This document shows positions 40,701 to 46,680 of a stretch of DNA of 46,680 nucleotides, in pieces (within the stretch, counting starts at the first letter, position 1; each line of letters opens with the position of its first letter). The position numbers and the translations under genes are program-made. This DNA comes from Ichthyophonus hoferi. Its lineage: Eukaryota > Opisthokonta > Ichthyosporea > Ichthyophonida > Ichthyophonidae. The notes under the pieces were generated by a model. The model searched no databases and was not told the DNA's origin. It saw only the letters and a list, made by a program, of their open reading frames with translations. The stretch lies in contig NAOQ01000103.1 of assembly GCA_002751075.1 (NCBI GenBank), forward strand, positions 60,991 through 107,670, in the 5' to 3' direction.

Positions 40701-42914
40701 GGATAACCAAGGTTAACTACCGATCTGATATACTTTAACATACGTGCACACACAGGTCGTGGTAGACAACACTATGTTATCTCCGTACCTACAACAAACT
40801 TTGGCCCTAGGGGTTGATATCGAGTATCATTCAGGTACTAAATATCTATCCGGCCATCACGACCTCATGGCTGGTGTTATAGGATGTAGTTCATTAGCTG
40901 TGGCTGAGGTAGGTGTGCATTTATGTATATCTTAATGAAAAAGTTTGGTCTCTCTGATAATCCTAACAATAGCTATATATAGATATATTCTCTACCATTA
41001 TAGTACCTCCTAATTGCATACCATAATCAATAAAGATATGCGACATGGTATATGATTGTATTTTTATGGCAATATGGAGAAGTATAATCAATATACAGCA
41101 TATTCTAGCCTAGCTACAAGTATCTTTTTATGTGTACATAAAGTAATTATACAGGACACAATCATGGGTATATATATAATATCTTTCACTCCATAATAAT
41201 GCATATATATAAAACAATAATGACAAGGATAGCCAGTGTATAGCCGTCATTTCTTATGTCACAGACAGCTATGTATGTTCCGCTCACCCCAATCAAACTA
41301 ACTATGTAACTAAATATACCAAACCATACCAAACCATATCATATCATTACATACCGTACTCCACAGGCTATATTCTTTGTGATTAATGCCAGTGGGGTGG
41401 GACTATCGCCCTTTGACTGTTGGCTTCTTCTTAGAGGCGTCAAGACACTGAGTATTCGAATGGAGAAACAACAGGCCAATGCCATTGCCATTGCTAATTA
41501 CCTTGAGGCTACCGGGCTGAAAGTTAATTATCCTGGGCTTAAAAGTCATGCTAGGTATAGTTATCACTATAGCTATTTGTTATTAATAAATGTGATCTCC
41601 CAGAAAATATATAACACCTATTATCTACCAAGCCATATTTAGACCTATGCAATATCATAGATTATATTCAACAATTTTAAACCAGATCATTAAGCAAAAT
41701 GCTTTATTCTAATCATAAAGATATATATATATATGCCTAAGGGAATATAGGCAACTGTTGTCTAGGAGAGATAAGAAAACATTATTGTGGAGCATGATCT
41801 CAGTGTACAGCCTGTAGTATGTCTTATAGTGATGCCATATGGTATAGTTAATATAATTAACTTAATTTTCTGTTACTATTTGGTTGCAAATTTTCCTTTG
41901 TAATCTTAAATTACCCCTTACCAATACACCTATACCTATACCTATACTTATGTCTGGGTCTATACTACGGGGAAATAACACGCATTTATTTAATATACGT
42001 TTACCCCCCTCATATACTAACATACGCATATACCTTTACATCTTGATACGTACATACATATATTAATAGCTACGAATTAAATCGCAAGCAAGCCAATGGG
42101 CCAGGAGCAGTGCTAAGCTTTGAGACAGGATCGACCCTAGTATCTCAACAGGTGGTAGAGGGCTGCAAAATATTCTCAATCTCAGTCAGTTTTGGATGCA
42201 TCAACTCCCTTATTAGGTAATTTACTTTACCCCACTCCATCCATATTTTATGATGTATGTATGTAGTATTACCTATATACAACCAACTGGTCTTGCTAGG
42301 GGCCCTCATTCCACGAACCCTCTCCTACCTTGGTATTTACACTATCAGTATATTTATTATTCATGCTCTCTTGTCCGATTCTCTCTTTGTCTTGTAGTAC
42401 ACATATATATATATAGATAGATACAAGTATGTATACTAGCAAAATGGATTAATTTCCTTTTCCCGCCTATCACTATGCATAACATATACATATAGTCACA
42501 TACAATTAGATAACATTTAATAGCCATATTATTTATAGCAATCATACTTCTCTTTATAATATTGCAGTGTATTTTCCTGCCGTAAAATATACCACTTTTA
42601 CCAATCACTCTGATTTATTTTTATATCTGTCGAGCCTGTAAAACCGGTTTACGAGACAACCCTGCCATATAACATATAGTCTGTATCTGGAGTATAATAT
42701 ATACCTATACTATTGATCAACTCCCAATCTAACCTCCCCTGGCTATCTATCCTGCAGTATGCCCTGTCGTATGTCTCATGCTAGTATACCAGCCGCTGTG
42801 AGAAAGGAGAGAAACATGCCAGAGGATCTGATTCGTCTGTGTATTGGTATCGAAGATCCGGACGATCTGATTGAAGACTTGAGACAGGCACTGAGTGCGG
42901 CAAACCTAGTCTAA
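37780..42914 (+). CDS. Cystathionine beta-lyase
   Basis: This PLP enzyme splits cystathionine to homocysteine, pyruvate and ammonia in methionine biosynthesis. The eight exons are 37780-37819, 38154-38354, 39034-39165, 40153-40355, 40756-40908, 41367-41554, 42070-42216 and 42758-42914, giving 406 aa, a normal length. Landmarks are [25 protein letters not shown], the SGMSALDVI cofactor loop, [24 protein letters not shown] with D196 toward the pyridine nitrogen, and [12 protein letters not shown] with the Schiff-base lysine K221. [17 protein letters not shown] and [15 protein letters not shown] follow. The MPC-x-MSHASIP and PFDCWL signatures match fungal and plant beta-lyases better than animal gamma-lyases (remembered family sequences, by eye). 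No clear signal or transit peptide is seen. The first exon ([13 protein letters not shown]) is less certain: M15 in exon 2 is an alternative start. Confidence 0.95.
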
Positions 42915-43780
42915 ATCATCATATAGAATATACTACTTTATCTTGCTTAATAATAATAATAGTTTACACCACCACGGTTTATGATCCCCTATCTCCTATG
43001 ATGTTAAGAAGAGGTACAACCTATAATATTTCATTATAACATAACACTTTTATTCTAGCATTAACACGTTTCGTTTATAATGCAGGTAAAAAACTGGTAA
43101 ATTGAGATGAGATATCTAACAATATATGTGCACAATAATATAAATATTACACACATATAACCACATTTAAAATATGAAATATGCTTATAATATATAATAT
43201 TTTAAATAAACATAGCATTCTAAGCAAGCGTTATATAATTTTAAAACTTCCCTTTGATTGGTATTGGTGAATAGCATAGACTTAAACTTGATTTGGTAGA
43301 TAATTCTATAAAACCTTAGCTGAGATAAACAAACTAGAATAGCAAAATGAAGTAGTTGGACACTGATCTCATATTCAAGATACAATCATGTTTTTCATTG
43401 GTTTATCATAATAATTAAAAGATCCTGTATATCAGATGTTATTACTGTTCAACCAGTAATATATATATTTAACCACTCAATATACCGAATACATATTTTA
43501 TACTATACTATACTTGTCACACTAACATATACCTATACTCCAGCCTATAGGTTGTTCGCTATTGGTAAGATTTCAGTGTATCTATTGTATAGTTGCGGAT
43601 ATATTTATAATAAAGTATATTCTATTACTACACACCAATACAAATAAAAGATGAAGCTAATTATCCAGGTATGTATGTACATTACTATTAGTTACACAGA
43701 CCAACATAACATTAAAATATATAATATCCAAGCATCAGTAACTCCCTCCCAGTAGCCAATCAACGTATCCCTATCTCTAT
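42915..43780. other. Short gap between convergent genes
   Basis: These 866 bp of AT-rich DNA lie between the stop codons of the beta-lyase (+) and the NSE2-like gene (-). They hold both 3' UTRs. I see no other feature. Confidence 0.5.
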
Positions 43781-46659
43781 TTACTCCATCTCTTCTTCAT
43801 CATAATCTACTTCAATTGTGTTAGGTTGACTACCACCAGCCAACTGGAACACTTTCTGATCGGCAAGATAGCGTTTAACCTCTTTTTCCAATAGGAGGTT
43901 TGTTTTGAGTGTACTAGCCCGTACATTCGCATGGCAGCCTGTAATAATAATAATAATAATAATAATATATAGTTAATATACTATTTACATACTATATTAA
44001 TTATATTATAATACTTGATATATCCTTAATTATAATAAAATATTCTATATTTTTTCTTACGAAAAAAAAAACAATGTATATCACAAGAACCAAGCCATAA
44101 TCAAGTGAACAAAGAAATGACTGGTCCAATATATTATTAACTAAAGGTGTGTACACCAATTGGGGGTGGGGGGGGGTAGTATGCATGGTAGTAATATGAT
44201 AGATGTCTGGTACTAATAGGACAACAGTAAGAATGTATATGTGTAATAGTATAAATAAATGGTACATTATTATATATCGTAGACTGTAAGCGTTAATAAT
44301 GTACCTACCTCCATACGGGCACTTCATAACTTTATTCTTCTTGAGATATTGCATCATCACATCTTTAGAATAACTGTGGCCACACTCACTATAAACAGGA
44401 TATTAGTTAACAACTATAGTAATAATAATAGTAATAGTAATAGTAATAGTAATAGTAATAGTAATAGTAATAGTATATAATATGTATTTGATTGCATATG
44501 TGTGTTTTCATTAGGATTAAATATTTATTTACAGGCATATTGATAATGATAACAGTATAAAATACAAGTTTATGTGACTCAGTAATAGGTATAGGTCAAA
44601 AGCCTATGATAGTATGCATGACGGTATGTAGGTAAAGTATAAATATACACTTAAACAAAGATAATAAAACATATTAACCAATTATAGGTGCTAGGTATTA
44701 TAGGATCCACCAAAAGGGAACAAACCAATAGAAAAGGCAGAAAAATATCATATTATCACAATAGGAAAAATTATAAGGCAGTAATATTCGCATAGGGTAC
44801 TACTAGATATATATAAACAGAGCATTCACACAGTATTCTATAGAGATAGGGTGAAGGTCGGTTATAGGTACAAGTATTTCCAAGGGACAAAAGATATTAG
44901 CACAGTTAATAAATGATAAGTAGTAGAGAAATGATAACGTAAAAGGGTAATATGTGTATAGGCGGTATAGATAGGAATATATATATATAGTGTATGATAG
45001 GCAAAGAGGGAGAAAGAGCAAGAGAAAGCTAGACAAGAAACACAATACTTAGTAACCGGATTGTTCAGAATGGTCTGTGTAATAGGGCAAATATAGCTCT
45101 TTTGTACCCCCCCTAACTGGATATCCTCACTAGTATCCTGCGAATCTGGGTAGAGAATTCGCTGCAAAATACAAACATTATTGGCCATGCCAGGGATTTA
45201 TACAATTTCACAACAACACCCCTAATTATTGACCTATTTGTGGTATAGAAGATAAGTTAAAAGATAGTTAAAGAGTCTGCATTGGTCTAGTAAGTAATAT
45301 TAAATTTTAATTACTTTATAATATTATATAATATGCAGATAGCAATTTCTTCATTAGATAAAATATTCTTTCTTAATGAATGCTTTGAGTTAATTGGTGG
45401 GCTTTTGTATTATATAACATAGCAGTAAACCGTAATTTTTTAATGAAGAGCACTAATTTTATATATTGGAACAGATTGCTTTACGCGGATATTTCCTATT
45501 CAATCATATTGGTTATAGACCATACTGGAATATACCTAGGTCTTTTAATTGGACGCACATATGGGTTGAATTTTGATTAGATTAGTATCACTCGCCAAAA
45601 CTCAATAGTACAGATGGAAGAAAAAGAGCGATGATAGTTAAGGAAAAATAACGTAGTTAAAATAAATATAAAAGGAGCACTCAATTTTAATTGGGGGTAC
45701 ATTTGGGTATCAAGCATATTATTGGTTTATCGCTAAGACAAGCAATATATAATTGTATATTTTAATCGTTTAAAAGAGATCATAAATAATTTAGACAATC
45801 CACATCGTATTTATTTTTTGTATACTAAACTTATGGAGTAAGCACCCCTCCGTCATTGGTATGCCATCACACCAACCATCTGCCACTAATGAGAAGACTT
45901 CAAAAAATAAAATTAATACTACCATAAGTATAGATAATTACAGATAATAATGCTATAAAAGACAATACCCAATCATTTCTTCCCATCTAGATCCTTAAAA
46001 GTTACCCAATGAGAATATACTCGGTAAAAATAACACAGCCATTAACACAATATATAGTAAATAATAAAAAGAAATACATACAAGTAATCAAGGCTAGAGG
46101 ATGTGCATACACCTACCCCTACGTCATCGTTCATTTGTAGGACAAAGTCATGGGTGGCCAGCTTATCTGATGGGAGCGAGGCCTCCAGTTTCTGGTATTC
46201 CGCCTCATAATGGGCCACTAGATCCGGACACTCCTGTCGTGGGTAGGTCAGTAATTGCTAATGAATGTATCAGTGAATAGTTCAGCAGCAAATAAATACC
46301 ATTTAAAATAAACTGTCAATCATTTATAGTCATTTAAAATCACAAAAAAAAATGATTGTATAGAGGAAAATGAAGAAAACAACTATCACAGAAAATAATA
46401 AAACATTTATATGACAGAAGATAGAGAAACAGAGTGAGAGTTAGAGAGAGAGAGAGATAGAAAAAAAGAGATGTATATACAAAATAAAAGGTCTGCCCAA
46501 GTTGAAATCTCCACTATTACCTGATTACACACATTAAACTATATCCCATAGATGGTAATTGTTATTATGATATTATCTTATAGGTATATATGGTCTAATA
46601 CATTGCGCTCATTATCTATATCTTCATTGTCTAACTCTGAATTTAATTGGTCCGTGCGC
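43781..46659 (-). CDS. NSMCE2: NSE2/MMS21-like SUMO E3 ligase, C-terminal part
   Basis: NSE2 is the SUMO ligase subunit of the SMC5/6 genome-maintenance complex. The minus-strand exons are 46602-46659 (tentative), 46117-46233, 45049-45161, 44309-44388 and 43781-43938. Phases agree, and the gene continues beyond the right edge. The 46117-46233 exon looks helical and charged (VAHYEAEYQKLEASLPSDKL), fitting the NSE2 helical region that docks on SMC5. An SP-RING follows: YICPITQTILNNPV, then NECGHSYSKD, then MKCPYGGCHANVRAS, supplying the Cys-His-Cys-Cys zinc ligands (C and H of CGH, C of KCP, C of GGC). The human counterpart reads KCPKIGCSH. The C-terminus is acidic (VDYDEEEME). It could be another SP-RING protein such as PIAS/Siz, but the RING at the extreme C-terminus after a short helical part favours NSE2. 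Confidence 0.85.
43942..43966 (+). repeat. (TAA)n microsatellite
   Basis: About eight uninterrupted TAA units lie immediately beside the acceptor of the last NSE2-like exon. On the coding strand they form part of the T-rich tract before the splice site, so length changes could affect splicing strength. Confidence 0.8.
44418..44474 (+). repeat. (AGTAAT)n microsatellite
   Basis: Seven to eight nearly perfect AGTAAT hexamers follow a short AAT run, in the NSE2-like intron just upstream (on the minus strand) of the exon at 44309-44388. Confidence 0.8.
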
Positions 46660-46680
46660 CTTTACCCAATTACATCCTGA

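Overview
The window is AT-rich eukaryotic nuclear DNA with widely spaced, intron-dense genes. Introns run from about 170 bp to over 1 kb, have mostly GT-AG borders with donors such as gtatgt, gtaggt and gtaaga, and all three standard stop codons end genes. I cannot name the organism. Animal-type GNPTAB and NADK2 beside a fungal/plant-type cystathionine beta-lyase suggest a unicellular relative of animals and fungi, or another protist, rather than an animal. This is inference. There is one 509-base assembly gap.

Layout, left to right. 1-190: an internal exon of an unrecognised minus-strand gene. 4203-4697 (+): an intronless small secreted protein that looks GPI-anchored. 4.7-8.0 kb: gene-poor, with a Rad9-like fragment (-), a 120-bp LTR-like repeat and a 42-bp tandem repeat. 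8075-19058 (+): a 22-exon GlcNAc-1-phosphotransferase alpha/beta (GNPTAB, Stealth family), whose intron 5 holds the gap. 19.0-23.3 kb: degraded retroelement remains and a 31-bp tandem repeat. 23354-28453 (-): a nine-exon mitochondrial-type NAD kinase (NADK2). 28.5-31.2 kb: a divergent intergenic region. 31237-35493 (+): a six-exon SREK1IP1-like zinc-knuckle splicing protein. 37780-42914 (+): an eight-exon cystathionine beta-lyase. 43781 to beyond 46659 (-): the C-terminal part of an NSE2/MMS21-like SUMO ligase, running off the right edge.

The gene models come from reading frames across splice sites. In the five multi-exon genes every adopted junction keeps phase, and the joined proteins align by eye with remembered family sequences. 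The genes belong to separate pathways: lysosomal enzyme tagging, mitochondrial NADP supply, splicing, methionine biosynthesis and SMC5/6 sumoylation. I see no operon-like or jointly acting system. The most unusual items are gene-structure details: a GC-AG intron inside a LNR module, a 16-nt exon, intronic duplications that copy splice sites, loss of the usual C-terminal membrane anchor of GNPTAB, and an uncharacterised six-cysteine surface protein.
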